From CAYLKK01 sp964412505 (GTDB lineage Bacteria; Pseudomonadota; Alphaproteobacteria; UBA3830; CAYLKK01): a DNA stretch of 64,000 nt. Of the stretch, positions 39,029-49,149 are shown piece by piece. The stretch covers positions 42,545-106,544 of the forward strand of contig CAYPOM010000002.1 in NCBI GenBank assembly GCA_964412505.1, in the 5' to 3' direction. Position numbers and translations under genes: made by a program. The notes below the pieces were generated by a model, which saw only the letters and a list, made by a program, of their open reading frames with translations, did not search any database and was not told where the DNA came from. Numbering within the stretch: position 1 is the first letter of the stretch; each line of letters opens with the position of its first letter.

Positions 39029-39049
39029 CATGCATTAGAGAATGAGGCA

Positions 39050-42000
39050 ATGAATACTTTATTTTTTATAAAACGTCCGATCTTATCTATAGTAATTTCT
39101 CTCCTTATTTTAATATTCGGAGGAATATCAATTTTTAACTTGCCAGTAGCGCAGTACCCAGACTTAACTCCTCCAACTATTTGTGTAACAGCTCAGTACC
39201 CAGGCGCTAGTGCAGCAGTAATTTCTGAATCCGTCTCGGCAATTTTAGAAGAAAAAATAAATGGCGTAGAAGACATGATTTACATGAATACTACAGTGTC
39301 TGCTGCCACAGGAACATCAACTACGCTAATTTCGTTTAATGTCGGAACTGATCCAGACAAAGCGATGATCAATGTAAATAACCGTGTACAAATGGTTACT
39401 TCACTACTCCCTGACGTCGTACGACAGTATGGAGTAAAAGTTGAAAAAAGGTCGACTGCTATTTTGCAAGTTGGAACACTGTATTCTACGTCACCTTTGT
39501 ATGATGCAAAATTTTTAGGTAATTATGCGATAATTAATCTTGTCGATGACTTAAAAAGGTTGGACGGAGTTGGAGATGTTCAAGTTCTAAGCGGCAATGA
39601 TTATTCGATACGTATATGGCCAAAACCAGATATAATGACAAAATTACGACTTTCTGTAGGAGAAATTGTCGCTGCTGTTTCGTCTCAAAACAAGCAAAGA
39701 GCAGCTGGAAAAGTTGGGCAGCAACCTGTATCTGATGTAGAAAAAACAATGACTATTGTCGCGCAAGGGAGATATACAGATCCAGAACAATTCAAAAATA
39801 TAATCATTAGAAGCGATATAAATGGAGACAATTTAAAACTTCAAGATGTAGCTGATGTAGAACTTGGAGCTATGTCATATGAGATCGATGCTAGAACACG
39901 CGGGTGTAAAGCTGTCCCACTTTTATTTTTCTTGTCTCCTGGAGCAAATGCTCTTGCATGCGTAGATAAGATAAATAAAAAAATGGCGGAATTATCTGAA
40001 AAATTTCCTGAGGGGGTAAATTATAAAGTTATATATGATACAACGAAATTCGTTGAAGAATCTATTCACGAAGTTATCAAAACATTGTTTGAAGCAATTC
40101 TTTTAGTAGTTTTAGTCGTACTATTATTTCTGAAAAAATTCAGAGCTACGATGATCCCATGCTTAGCTGTTCCTGTCTCTATTGTTGGAGCATTTGCTGG
40201 CATGTTGATGTTCGGTTTTTCAATAAATACACTAACATTATTTGGGCTAGTTCTTGCAATAGGAATCGTCGTTGATGATGCTATTATAGTTATGGAAAAC
40301 GTAGAACGTATAATGCATGAGGAAAAGTTACCTGTAGATAAAGCGACAGAAAAGGCTGTAAATCAGGTTGCTGGCCCTGTCATAGCAGTCGTATTAGTCC
40401 TTTGCGCTGTATTTATTCCAGTATCGTTTTTAGGTGGAATGAGTGGAGTTTTATATAAACAATTTGCGATGACAATTGCATTTTCTGTTGTTATTTCTGG
40501 TATAGTTGCGCTTACGCTAACCCCTGCACTTTGCATACTTCTTTTGAAAGGAGAAAGCAAAAAGAAAAGCTGGAAATTTTTTGATATTTTCGATGAATAT
40601 TATAAAAAGTTTGAAAATAAATATTTAGTAGTTGTTGAATACTTGCTGAAAAATGCTAAACAAGCAGGTTTAGCTATTGCCGCTATAGTTATAGTAACGT
40701 TCGGATTGTTCAAAATCACGCCTGGAAGTTTGTTGCCAAATGAGGATCAAGGTGTCATGATGGGATGCGCATTTTTAGACCCAGGTGCATCTCTTGAAAG
40801 ATCTGTAAATGTCTCGAATTATTTGGATTACATAGCTGGAAAAGACAAAGCTGTAGATGATTATACTGTAGTAGCTGGATATGATCTTATCGGTGGTAGC
40901 CCAAGAAATAATTCTGTAACTATGTTTATGAAACTTAAACCTTTTAATGAAAGAAAATCTGAAGAGCTATCAGCATTCGCTGCTTGTAAAAGATTTATGA
41001 TGAACGGAGCCAAAGCTCCTGAAGCTGCAATTATCGGGTTTACTCCACCACCTATTGTCGGTATGAGTACGACTGGAGGCTTTGAGGTTTATCTACAAGT
41101 TTTAACAGATAAAAGCTTGCTTGAGCTTAATGAAAAGCTAAGAGATGTCTTAGCGGAAGCTGCGAAACGTCCAGAATTAGCTGGATTAAATAGCACGTTT
41201 AATGCCAGTTCGCCTCAGTTCAAACTCACTGTAGATAATTTAAAAGCTATTTCTATGGGCGTTTCAATTGATGATTTGTATCTTGCGATTCAGTCTGCAT
41301 TTGGAACAACATACATAAACGATTTTACAAAATCAGGTAGAACGTTTAAGGTTATACTGCAAGCAAAAGCCGATTATAGAGCATTCCCAGAACAAATGGA
41401 AGACGTTTACGTAAAATCGCAGCGAGGAGAAATGATTCCTGTATCTGCATTTGCAAAATTAGAAGAAACGATCGGATGCGATGATATTACACGATTCAAT
41501 GGACGTATATCTGCAAAAATAATTGGCTCACCAGCTCCTGGATATACATCAGGAGAAGCTATGAGCGCAATTGAAGAAGTTTTCAATAAAACTTTAGATG
41601 AAAATTATGGGTATGCATGGAGTGGATCTTCGTACCAAGAAAAAGTATCAGCTGGTACTGGCGGAATTGCCATGTTGCTTGGTCTTATTGTCGTTTTCTT
41701 AATTTTGGCAGCTCAATACGAAAGGTGGTCTTTACCTGTAGCAGTATTACTCGCAGTACCATTCGCTATGTTTGGGGCGATCTTAGCAACTTGGCTTCGA
41801 GGATATAGCAATGACTTATACTTCCAAGTTGCTTTGATAACATTAATCGGGTTAGCTGCAAAAAATGCAATTTTAATAGTGGAGTTTGCTGTTGAGCTTC
41901 GGAAAAAAGGTGAAGATTTATTAAATGCTGCTTTATATGCATCTAAATTAAGATTACGTCCGATTGTAATGACTTCATTGGCATTTATTTTTGGATGTTT

Positions 42001-42193
42001 GCCTTTAGCTATTAGTAGTGGAGCTGGTGCTGCAAGCAGACACTCTCTAGGCACAGGTATTATCGGTGGAATGGTGGGAGCTACTTTTATAGCTCCACTA
42101 TTCATTCCTCTTTTCTTTGTAATTGTTTCTAAAATGAGCGAATATTTTCGTGGATACGCTACAAAGAAAGAAGCAGAAAAAATAGGAGAATAA
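39050..42193 (+). CDS. RND multidrug efflux pump (AcrB/MexB type)
   Basis: Proton-driven trimeric inner-membrane transporter of the HAE1 family. 1047 residues, full length. The proton-relay residues are present: the Asp pair in GIVVDDAIIVMENVE near 405-410 and Lys in GLAAKNAILIVEFA near 940. Starts FFIKRPILSIVISL as typical. Gaps of 21 and 2 bases to its neighbours show one operon. Substrates cannot be predicted; drugs, bile or host compounds are usual. Confidence 0.96.
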   Translation: MNTLFFIKRPILSIVISLLILIFGGISIFNLPVAQYPDLTPPTICVTAQYPGASAAVISESVSAILEEKINGVEDMIYMNTTVSAATGTSTTLISFNVGTDPDKAMINVNNRVQMVTSLLPDVVRQYGVKVEKRSTAILQVGTLYSTSPLYDAKFLGNYAIINLVDDLKRLDGVGDVQVLSGNDYSIRIWPKPDIMTKLRLSVGEIVAAVSSQNKQRAAGKVGQQPVSDVEKTMTIVAQGRYTDPEQFKNIIIRSDINGDNLKLQDVADVELGAMSYEIDARTRGCKAVPLLFFLSPGANALACVDKINKKMAELSEKFPEGVNYKVIYDTTKFVEESIHEVIKTLFEAILLVVLVVLLFLKKFRATMIPCLAVPVSIVGAFAGMLMFGFSINTLTLFGLVLAIGIVVDDAIIVMENVERIMHEEKLPVDKATEKAVNQVAGPVIAVVLVLCAVFIPVSFLGGMSGVLYKQFAMTIAFSVVISGIVALTLTPALCILLLKGESKKKSWKFFDIFDEYYKKFENKYLVVVEYLLKNAKQAGLAIAAIVIVTFGLFKITPGSLLPNEDQGVMMGCAFLDPGASLERSVNVSNYLDYIAGKDKAVDDYTVVAGYDLIGGSPRNNSVTMFMKLKPFNERKSEELSAFAACKRFMMNGAKAPEAAIIGFTPPPIVGMSTTGGFEVYLQVLTDKSLLELNEKLRDVLAEAAKRPELAGLNSTFNASSPQFKLTVDNLKAISMGVSIDDLYLAIQSAFGTTYINDFTKSGRTFKVILQAKADYRAFPEQMEDVYVKSQRGEMIPVSAFAKLEETIGCDDITRFNGRISAKIIGSPAPGYTSGEAMSAIEEVFNKTLDENYGYAWSGSSYQEKVSAGTGGIAMLLGLIVVFLILAAQYERWSLPVAVLLAVPFAMFGAILATWLRGYSNDLYFQVALITLIGLAAKNAILIVEFAVELRKKGEDLLNAALYASKLRLRPIVMTSLAFIFGCLPLAISSGAGAASRHSLGTGIIGGMVGATFIAPLFIPLFFVIVSKMSEYFRGYATKKEAEKIGE

Positions 42194-42195
42194 GA

Positions 42196-43626
42196 ATGAG
42201 CAAAAATTTCATATTTGTCTGTTGCATTGGTTCTTTATTAACAGGATGTTCTTTAGCTCCTAAATATAAAAAACCTCAGATGGAAATGCCAGATGTTGAT
42301 AAATCTGTAGATATAGTCTATGAAGAATTATATAAGAAATTTGGTGGGAACAAATGGTGGACAATATTCAATGACGGAAATTTGAATGCGATTGAAGAGA
42401 AAGCCCTTGCATCAAATGGAGAAATGAAAAATGCAATTTCTAAAATAAAAATTTTTGAATTAGCGCATGATTCCGCAATGTCAACTATATTCTCGCCGAA
42501 TATTAATTTTACTTCAGATATAAAAAAGACAAAGATGTCTGCTAAAGGTATTTATCCAATAAATGCGAATGACAGAGAAAAGAGCGTAGTAAGTAGTGGC
42601 TTATCTGCTTCATATGAAATCGATCTTTTCGGTAAAAGTTTAGCGCAAAGTAAAGTGGCTTACAATGAATTTTTAGCTAGTAAGATGGCTAAGGAAGCGT
42701 TGTTTTTATCTTTAACTGCATCAGTAGCAAAAGCATATTTTTCATACATAGCTATGGAAGAAAAAATAAATATAGCGAAAAGAACGTTAGAAACTAGAAA
42801 ATCAACGTTTGACATGTATAAGAGTCGCTTTGAAAATGGATACTGCAATGAGTTAGATTTTAATAGAGTCAAAGCTGACTTACATAATGCAGAAACGACC
42901 TTAGCTAAATTAGAAGATGCTTTTTGTAAGATTGAAACAGCTTTATGTACATTAATTGGAGAATCTCCTAAAGAAATTATAAATCCTTCGATAGTATATA
43001 AAAATATAAATAATGTAGATTTGGTAGATATTATACCATCAAACATTCCATCAGATTTGTTACAGAGAAGGCCAGATATTGGACAAGCTGAAGAAGAACT
43101 ACTAGCATATAACGAGAGGATTGGGGTTGCTAAAGCTGCATTTTTACCATCATTTCTTATTACAAGTTCAGTTGGTTTCGAAAGTGGTGCATTGCAAAAA
43201 CTTACGACTAATACAGCAGATACATGGCTTGCAAACTTAGGTGTCAGTCTTCCTGTCTTTAATGGGGGACGCCTTATTATGAAAAAAAGAATAGCAGAAG
43301 AACAATATAAACAGTCTGTTGAGAACTACAAACATGTAGTCAGAAATGCATTTAAAGAAGCAAAAGATTCCATAGTTTCAAATGTAAAGTGGAGAGAAAT
43401 TGTTGCATCTACTACGGAGACTAAGGGAGCGCTAGCAAGAAGTTATAGTTTAGCTATTGAAAAGCATAAAGCTGGATTAATTGGATTGATAGATTTACTA
43501 GATGTAGAAAGGAATTTCTTAGTTGCCCAGCTAGATCAAGTAGATGCTCTGCAAAATTTACTTAATTCGATAGTAGATTTGTGTAAATCTATTGGTGGTG
43601 GTTGGAAAATAAATAAACGGCAATAA
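42196..43626 (+). CDS. RND outer-membrane factor lipoprotein (OprM/NodT type)
   Basis: 476-residue outer-membrane channel lipoprotein. The lipobox is LLTGCS (about residue 18), followed by LAPKYKKPQM as in OprM. NKWWTIFNDGNLNAIEEKAL and PSDLLQRRPDIGQAEEELLA are the two family hallmarks, one in each repeat half. It starts 2 bases after the pump gene and ends only 4 bases before prfB. Confidence 0.94.
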   Translation: MSKNFIFVCCIGSLLTGCSLAPKYKKPQMEMPDVDKSVDIVYEELYKKFGGNKWWTIFNDGNLNAIEEKALASNGEMKNAISKIKIFELAHDSAMSTIFSPNINFTSDIKKTKMSAKGIYPINANDREKSVVSSGLSASYEIDLFGKSLAQSKVAYNEFLASKMAKEALFLSLTASVAKAYFSYIAMEEKINIAKRTLETRKSTFDMYKSRFENGYCNELDFNRVKADLHNAETTLAKLEDAFCKIETALCTLIGESPKEIINPSIVYKNINNVDLVDIIPSNIPSDLLQRRPDIGQAEEELLAYNERIGVAKAAFLPSFLITSSVGFESGALQKLTTNTADTWLANLGVSLPVFNGGRLIMKKRIAEEQYKQSVENYKHVVRNAFKEAKDSIVSNVKWREIVASTTETKGALARSYSLAIEKHKAGLIGLIDLLDVERNFLVAQLDQVDALQNLLNSIVDLCKSIGGGWKINKRQ

Positions 43627-43630
43627 AGTT

Positions 43631-44735
43631 ATGAAAGAAGAAATTGTAAAGTCAATAAATTTTATAAAAGAAACACTTGATTTCTTAAGGGGGTTTCTTT
43701 GACTTCGACGACCTAAATAAAAAGTTGAATGGACTAAATGCTGAAGCTGAAAATCCTGACTTATGGAACGATGCTGAACATGCTAAAAAAATTTTACAAG
43801 AAAGAGCTGATATAGAAAGTGAAATAAAAAAATTTGAAAAATTTCAGTCTGAGTTATCTGATTCTGAAGAATTGTTGCAAATTGCAGAGTTAGAAGAAAA
43901 TGATGAAATTGTTAGTGAAATTGAATCTACTATTTTATCTTTAGAAAAGTCTGTTAGATCTTATAGGCTTGAAAATTTATTATCTGGTGAAGTCGATAAA
44001 AACGATTGTTATATTGAAATACATGCTGGAGCTGGAGGAACTGAAGCTCAAGATTGGGCATCAATGTTGCTTCGTATGTATACGCGCTGGGCTGAAAAAC
44101 GCGGCTACAAACTTTCTCTTATTGACGAAACAACTGAAGATGTAGGAATTAAATCTGTAACAATTCAAGTAAGTGGATTGAGAGCCTATGGATGGCTAAA
44201 AGCTGAATCTGGTGTCCATAGATTGGTAAGGATTTCTCCATTTGACTCTAATGCGAGGAGACACACAAGTTTTGCATCTGTTTGGGTATACCCAGTAATT
44301 GATGAAAAGATTGAGATAGAAATTTTAGATAAGGACCTTAGGATTGATACATATCGAGCTTCTGGAGCTGGGGGACAGCATGTAAATAAAACTGATAGTG
44401 CAATACGTATTACACATATTCCGACAGGAATAGTCGTTCAAAGTCAAGTTGATCGCTCTCAACATAGAAATAGAGCAATTGCTTTTGATATGTTACGAGC
44501 CCGTTTGTATGAGTTAGAATTAAGAGAAAGAGAGGCAAAGCAAAGTCAAGAGGAAGCGAGTAAATCTGATATTGGATGGGGTAACCAAATTCGCTCTTAT
44601 GTTCTGCAGCCATATCAAATGGTAAAAGATTTGAGAACAAATTTTGAGGTTGGAAACGCTATGGCAGTCTTAGATGGAAATATCGACGGCTTTTTAGAGT
44701 CATCAATTGCTTATAAAAACAAACAAGAAAATTAG
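43631..44735 (+). CDS. prfB: Peptide chain release factor 2, with programmed +1 frameshift
   Basis: Terminates translation at UGA and UAA. The gene starts at the ATG at 43631 and meets an in-frame TGA at 43700 after 23 codons; reading continues in the +1 frame (GAC at 43701) to the stop at 44733-44735. The main part has the GGQ loop (ASGAGGQHVNKTDSAIRITH) and domain 2. The tripeptide anticodon is in the RF2 region and is not obvious by eye. The 4-base gap to the efflux channel gene means it is probably made from the same message. Treating 43725 as the start would lose the N-terminus. Confidence 0.95.
43688..43703 (+). promoter_or_regulatory. RF2 autoregulatory frameshift site
   Basis: AGGGGG (43688-43693), TTT, then CTT TGA C. 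This is the classic prfB arrangement: an internal Shine-Dalgarno-like sequence three bases before the slippery CTT codon at 43697-43699 and the TGA followed by C. Low RF2 lets the ribosome slip +1, so RF2 controls its own level. Confidence 0.95.
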
Positions 44736-44745
44736 GAGAATAAAA

Positions 44746-45885
44746 GTGTTAAAAGAATTACAAAGATTACGCGGGATTGCATGTATAATGGTTTTGCTAC
44801 AACATGTATGTTTAGTCGCTCCAATCGCCTTTTTTCAAAATACAGTACCAAGCGTTTTCCAATACGGATCATGCGGAGTATATTTATTCTTCGTAATCTC
44901 CGGGTTTGTAATCGCATTTACTCAAAAAAACAAGTTAGAGAATTGCTGTAAATCTGACGATTTTGTTGAAAGGCTGTATTCTTCTGGAAACGTTTTGAAG
45001 TCTTTTTATGTTCGAAGAGCGTTTAGATTAATCCCAGCATTACTTGGAGTATTACTTATTATTATTTCTTTTCATAGCATTTTTACTAACGATCGAGTAG
45101 CTATCTTAGGTGCGATCAAAACTTTATTTGATATAATCTCGTGCAATTATGCAGATTGTGTAAATACAAATGTTTTATATGAAGCATTCCATCTACAAGG
45201 TACAGGTCCTTTATGGACATTATCAATCGAAGTGTTTTTTTATTTAACTTTCCCTGTAGTATTTTTGCTGTTAAAAAACAATACTAGTAGAGTTAAATTT
45301 TTTCTGATTTCTGGTGCGATAAGCTGGTTTTGTTTTCGTTGGATATTTGATCATGTATTGCATCTTTCAGTGTTAAACTATTATAACATTTTCATCAATT
45401 TAGATGGTTTATTACTAGGAACATTTTTAGGTATTACATACGATAGGAAAAAAGCAGATACGGCAGAAAATCATTGGATTTGGTCTTGCTTATCATTAAT
45501 CTTGATTTTCGGAATGTGGTGTCCTCAAAATTTTTCTGCAGTTCAAGATGAAGTAAGATGGTGTAATACAGCAGTATTCTTCTCTGTGTGGTTAGTATAC
45601 TTAGCTGTATATAACAAAGGAGTACTAAATATTCCTATTATAAAAAATATGCTAGAATATTTAGGTGATAGGTCTTATTCGTTCTACATATATCAAATGT
45701 TCCTTTCCTTTTTTATTAACTGGCTATCCAATTCGAACTATCTATCAATTAAAACTAATTCGTTAGAATGTGGATGGTTGTACATTATAACATTATTACT
45801 TCTTACAGAAGTGAGTTATAACGTTATAGAAAAACCTATGCGCAAGTTCGGAGATTCACTATCGAAAAAGTACAACATCGATTAA
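44746..45885 (+). CDS. O-acyltransferase of the acyltransferase-3 family
   Basis: Integral membrane acyltransferase (OafA/NodX-like) with about 10 helices and 379 residues, from the GTG at 44746 that follows AGGAG by 7 bases. The N-terminal family motif is LQRLRGIACIMVLLQHVCL with the catalytic-type His, then GVYLFFVISGFVIAF and PLWTLSIEVFFYL. Such enzymes acetylate O-antigen, peptidoglycan or other surface sugars; the acceptor is not known. It lies directly behind prfB. Confidence 0.88.
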   Translation: MLKELQRLRGIACIMVLLQHVCLVAPIAFFQNTVPSVFQYGSCGVYLFFVISGFVIAFTQKNKLENCCKSDDFVERLYSSGNVLKSFYVRRAFRLIPALLGVLLIIISFHSIFTNDRVAILGAIKTLFDIISCNYADCVNTNVLYEAFHLQGTGPLWTLSIEVFFYLTFPVVFLLLKNNTSRVKFFLISGAISWFCFRWIFDHVLHLSVLNYYNIFINLDGLLLGTFLGITYDRKKADTAENHWIWSCLSLILIFGMWCPQNFSAVQDEVRWCNTAVFFSVWLVYLAVYNKGVLNIPIIKNMLEYLGDRSYSFYIYQMFLSFFINWLSNSNYLSIKTNSLECGWLYIITLLLLTEVSYNVIEKPMRKFGDSLSKKYNID

Positions 45886-45894
45886 TGTTTTGTT

Positions 45895-45923
45895 TATGAA
45901 TTATGAATAGTATGAATAGTATG
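45895..45923 (+). repeat. Short tandem repeat before tolC
   Basis: Two exact copies of TATGAATAG (45902-45910 and 45911-45919), preceded by a partial TATGAAT and followed by TATG. It lies 35-60 bases upstream of the tolC ATG and may be in its promoter region. Confidence 0.6.
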
Positions 45924-45955
45924 TTATATTATTTGAGAAGTTAGATGAGGCCATT

Positions 45956-47641
45956 ATGAAAAAAAGTATTTTGTTCCTCTGCTGTATATTTACATTAGAT
46001 TGTTTTGCTGGTGGTAACGAACGACAAAATGAAATTACAAAAGAAGTAAAAAAGAAAAATGATCAAATAAATGTATCCACTGCTAAAAAAAATAGAGGCC
46101 GTAAAGCATCAGAAAAAGTAGCACATTCTAATATCCGGAGGCCTTGGTTAAAAGCTCCACAGAAAGTTGGACAATATGAAAATTGGGATAAAAAAGATGG
46201 AGATGGCTTAGGTCGTTTTTCTAATGAGCATTGGAATGTCTCTGAACATGAATTTCATGATAAACTGGCTCATCTTGGAAATAAAACAAATTTTGAAGCT
46301 GGAGTTAATATAGCTATACATAGGACATCAAAAATAGCTCGGTTAACATCAGAGTATAAATCAGCAAGGTTCAAGCAATTGCAATCAAAACTTACAATTC
46401 TTCCAAATATACATGCAGAATTCTCAAAATCAAATTCAAATGATGATTACACACAAGAACAAAAAGGAACTCAAAATTACACGAGACGCTCTAAAGATGG
46501 AAACACTCAGGTAGTCTTATCACAAAATGTATTTAACGGCTTTTCTACTATTAACAATATGAAAGCTTCTGAAGAAAATGCAAATGCTGCGAAATGGAAA
46601 CTTGAGTCAGAAACTCAACAAGTGATATATAACATTTTAGAAGCAACATGTACTCTTTGGTATAGTACTGAAAAATCTAAATTCGCAAATATGAAAAAGG
46701 AGAATTTAGAAAAAGCTCTTAAAGGAGAGAAAGCTCGTTTTGCCGCTGGGTTAGCTACTAAATTTGACGTATCGAAAGCAGAGGCAGACTATGCTGAAGC
46801 AATTTACTTTGCAGACCAAGCTAAGTTTGAGCTGTTAGCAGCTAGAGCGAATTTCAAAAAATTGACTACATTGGTTCCTCTAGACGAAGTCGAACTTCCT
46901 AACATTAATATTGATATACCAAATGACATAAATGAAATAAAGAAAATAGCGGCGGCAAATAATCCTTTGCTTTTATCAGCTATGTTTACACAAAAAGCAT
47001 CAGAACATATTTTAGATGCTACATACGGTAAATTGGGGCCAAAGTGTGATGTGAAAGTAGCGTTTGGGCGTTCATTACATAGAAGGAACAACGCTCCTGC
47101 GCAAGGTGATGTAAAATACACAGAAAATAAAAATTTCAAATCGATCACATTTTCTGCGACATTGCCTATTTTCGAAAATCATGAAGGCAGTGGAAATACA
47201 TATTCGGCAATATCACTTGCTCATGAAGAATCAAAAAGAGCTGCATGCGATGTTGTTATACAGAGGACTGTAGTAGAAAATGAGTGTATTACTAATTATG
47301 AACAATATGTAACATGTAAATCACTTATTAAAAGTGCAAGTACTGCTGTACATAGTGCTGAAGTAGGAGTAGCTGGAGATCGTCAAGAATCAGAACTCGG
47401 TATGAAATCTATTACAGAGACGCTTGTTCGTGAAAAACAATTATGTGATCTAAGGATTTCTCTAGCAGAAGCTAAACATAAGCTTGTGTTAGCAAAAGGA
47501 AAAATCTTGCAATCTATGGGGAAATTGACATTTGATAATGTAATGAAAGGGAAAAAAACAAACGTTTTGGATGAAATAAAATACAAAGATCACGCAAAAA
47601 TTCATTCGATAGACGATGATACAAAACATATCGCTAGTTAA
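45956..47641 (+). CDS. tolC: TolC family outer-membrane channel
   Basis: 561 residues with signal peptide (ending CFAGG). The N-terminal 100 residues are a charged, low-complexity extension. Then come TolC-type repeats: NTQVVLSQNVFNGFSTINNM and the matching KFDVSKAEADYAEAIYFA in the first half, ITFSATLPIFENHEGSG in the second. The position before a PopZ-like gene is the conserved alphaproteobacterial one, so this is the general TolC (type I secretion/efflux), distinct from the OprM-type channel at 42196. Confidence 0.85.
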   Translation: MKKSILFLCCIFTLDCFAGGNERQNEITKEVKKKNDQINVSTAKKNRGRKASEKVAHSNIRRPWLKAPQKVGQYENWDKKDGDGLGRFSNEHWNVSEHEFHDKLAHLGNKTNFEAGVNIAIHRTSKIARLTSEYKSARFKQLQSKLTILPNIHAEFSKSNSNDDYTQEQKGTQNYTRRSKDGNTQVVLSQNVFNGFSTINNMKASEENANAAKWKLESETQQVIYNILEATCTLWYSTEKSKFANMKKENLEKALKGEKARFAAGLATKFDVSKAEADYAEAIYFADQAKFELLAARANFKKLTTLVPLDEVELPNINIDIPNDINEIKKIAAANNPLLLSAMFTQKASEHILDATYGKLGPKCDVKVAFGRSLHRRNNAPAQGDVKYTENKNFKSITFSATLPIFENHEGSGNTYSAISLAHEESKRAACDVVIQRTVVENECITNYEQYVTCKSLIKSASTAVHSAEVGVAGDRQESELGMKSITETLVREKQLCDLRISLAEAKHKLVLAKGKILQSMGKLTFDNVMKGKKTNVLDEIKYKDHAKIHSIDDDTKHIAS

Positions 47642-47653
47642 TTGGAAGATATC

Positions 47654-48409
47654 ATGGCTGATAATAAGAACGATAAAGATATATTCGAATCAATCAAGAA
47701 AATGGTAGAGACAGACGAGAATTCGTCTGTCTTGGAACTGACTGACATGATCGGAGATGATGGGAAAATTGTAAAAATTAGCAAGAGCTCGTTAGATGAT
47801 CAGCAAGGTGAAACTGATGTAACGACTTTTCTAAAGCTGATGCAAACTAATAATAAAGATCTAGGAGGTTTATTACCTGAACATTTAAGAAAAGAAGTCA
47901 TGGCACACGAATATGCTGAATCTCAGAATAAAGTTAGTTTGCAGGAGTCTTCTCAACAGGATGTTCAACAAAATGTAGATGAAAGAATGGATAAACAAAA
48001 TAATATTGTAAAGAGAGAAGATAGTTTAGAGCAACTTACCGCAAAAGCTATTGATGTTTCTACCGGACAAACAACCAAACAAAATCCATCTGCTATATCT
48101 AATACAGATGGAATAAAGCATAACGATGTAATTTTAGAAAAAGATCCAAATATTGTAAAACAAATTTTAAGATCAAATATTGTAAAAAGAGAAAATTATA
48201 ATAAGAATTTAGAGGTAAAAATGCCAGAAAATACAATATCAAACTTAACTAAGCATTTTGATGATGCAACAAACTTTGATGGAACTAGTGATTATGTAAA
48301 GAAAATTGTTCAATCTTATGTAAAATCATATTTAGATGATGTGCTACCTGATTTAGTAAGAAGCACAGTCGAGGAAGAAGTAAAAAAAATGCTGAAAAAT
48401 ATGGCGTAA
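47654..48409 (+). CDS. popZ: PopZ-like DUF2497 protein
   Basis: Alphaproteobacterial polar organising protein, a self-assembling scaffold anchoring the chromosome origin at the pole in Caulobacter. About 251 residues from the ATG at 47654 with GGAAG upstream. The N-terminal motif (DIFESIKKMVETDE, VLELTDMIGDDG) and C-terminal oligomerising helices (KKIVQSYVKSYLDDVLPDLVRSTVEEEVKKML) match the family; the middle is a Gln/Asn/acid-rich disordered linker. It follows tolC by 12 bases. valS, often next, is replaced by rlmB. Confidence 0.8.
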   Translation: MADNKNDKDIFESIKKMVETDENSSVLELTDMIGDDGKIVKISKSSLDDQQGETDVTTFLKLMQTNNKDLGGLLPEHLRKEVMAHEYAESQNKVSLQESSQQDVQQNVDERMDKQNNIVKREDSLEQLTAKAIDVSTGQTTKQNPSAISNTDGIKHNDVILEKDPNIVKQILRSNIVKRENYNKNLEVKMPENTISNLTKHFDDATNFDGTSDYVKKIVQSYVKSYLDDVLPDLVRSTVEEEVKKMLKNMA

Positions 48410-48418
48410 GAAGAATCT

Positions 48419-49129
48419 ATGAAAAAGAACGAGGCAAGAAGCAAGACAGTTTGGTTATATGGAACACATGCTGTTACTGCTGCTTTAAATAATCCTAATA
48501 GGAAAATTTTACGTTTTATTGTATCAAATAAAACTCAAATAGCAGAATTTCCTAATATTAAGTCTGTAAAAGCAGAAATCGTAGATAAGCAGGTATTTAG
48601 TGATATATTTGGAAAAGACGCGATTCATCAATGTTGTGCTGTTTTAACAGAACGTCTATGCAATGTTTTTTTAGAAGATATACTGGAAATTGATGACAAT
48701 AGACCAATATTACTTTTAGATCAAATTACAGATCCACATAATGTTGGAGCAATACTTCGTTCTGCTGCAGTTTTTGGTGCTAAATGTATTGTCACAACAG
48801 AAGATAATGCTCCAATAGAATCTGCAGTTTTAGCTAAAAGCGCATCAGGAGCCTTAGAAATCGTTCCGATTGTTCGTGTCATTAATTTAGCGCAATGTAT
48901 GAAAACATTGAAAAAGCATAATTATTGGTGCGTGGGCTTAGATGAGCGTGGAACATCAAATTTAGCTGAACTAGATTTTTCAATTAGATATGCATTTGTT
49001 ATAGGTAGTGAAGGTAATGGACTAAGAAGACTGACAAAAGATTCTTGCGATATACTTGTAAGATTACCAGTTTCTTCTAACTTTTCGACATTAAATGCCG
49101 CACAAGCATGTACTGTAACTTTGTACTAA
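48419..49129 (+). CDS. rlmB: TrmH/RlmB family 23S rRNA 2'-O-methyltransferase
   Basis: SPOUT methyltransferase, expected to methylate G2251 of 23S rRNA. 236 residues. An N-terminal substrate-binding part (VWLYGTHAVTAALNNPNRKI) leads to the knot domain: LLDQITDPHNVGAILRSAAVFGA, VIGSEGNGLRRLTKDSCD, then the last motif LNAAQACTVTLY. That last motif usually reads LNVSVAAGI; only Leu-Asn is kept here. It starts 9 bases after the popZ-like gene. Confidence 0.88.
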   Translation: MKKNEARSKTVWLYGTHAVTAALNNPNRKILRFIVSNKTQIAEFPNIKSVKAEIVDKQVFSDIFGKDAIHQCCAVLTERLCNVFLEDILEIDDNRPILLLDQITDPHNVGAILRSAAVFGAKCIVTTEDNAPIESAVLAKSASGALEIVPIVRVINLAQCMKTLKKHNYWCVGLDERGTSNLAELDFSIRYAFVIGSEGNGLRRLTKDSCDILVRLPVSSNFSTLNAAQACTVTLY

Positions 49130-49149
49130 AGTTTTAAAGGTAGAATGTA

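Noticed and set aside
39050..42193. Long open frames antisense to the RND pump, ctpA, leuS and other genes
   Set aside because: They lie wholly inside well-supported genes, lack recognisable motifs and follow from the codon bias of the true strand.
43697..43703. In-frame TGA near the start of prfB as a pseudogene, sequencing error or recoded Trp
   Set aside because: The flanking AGGGGG and CTT TGA C are the exact RF2 frameshift signal, and TGA ends several other genes here.
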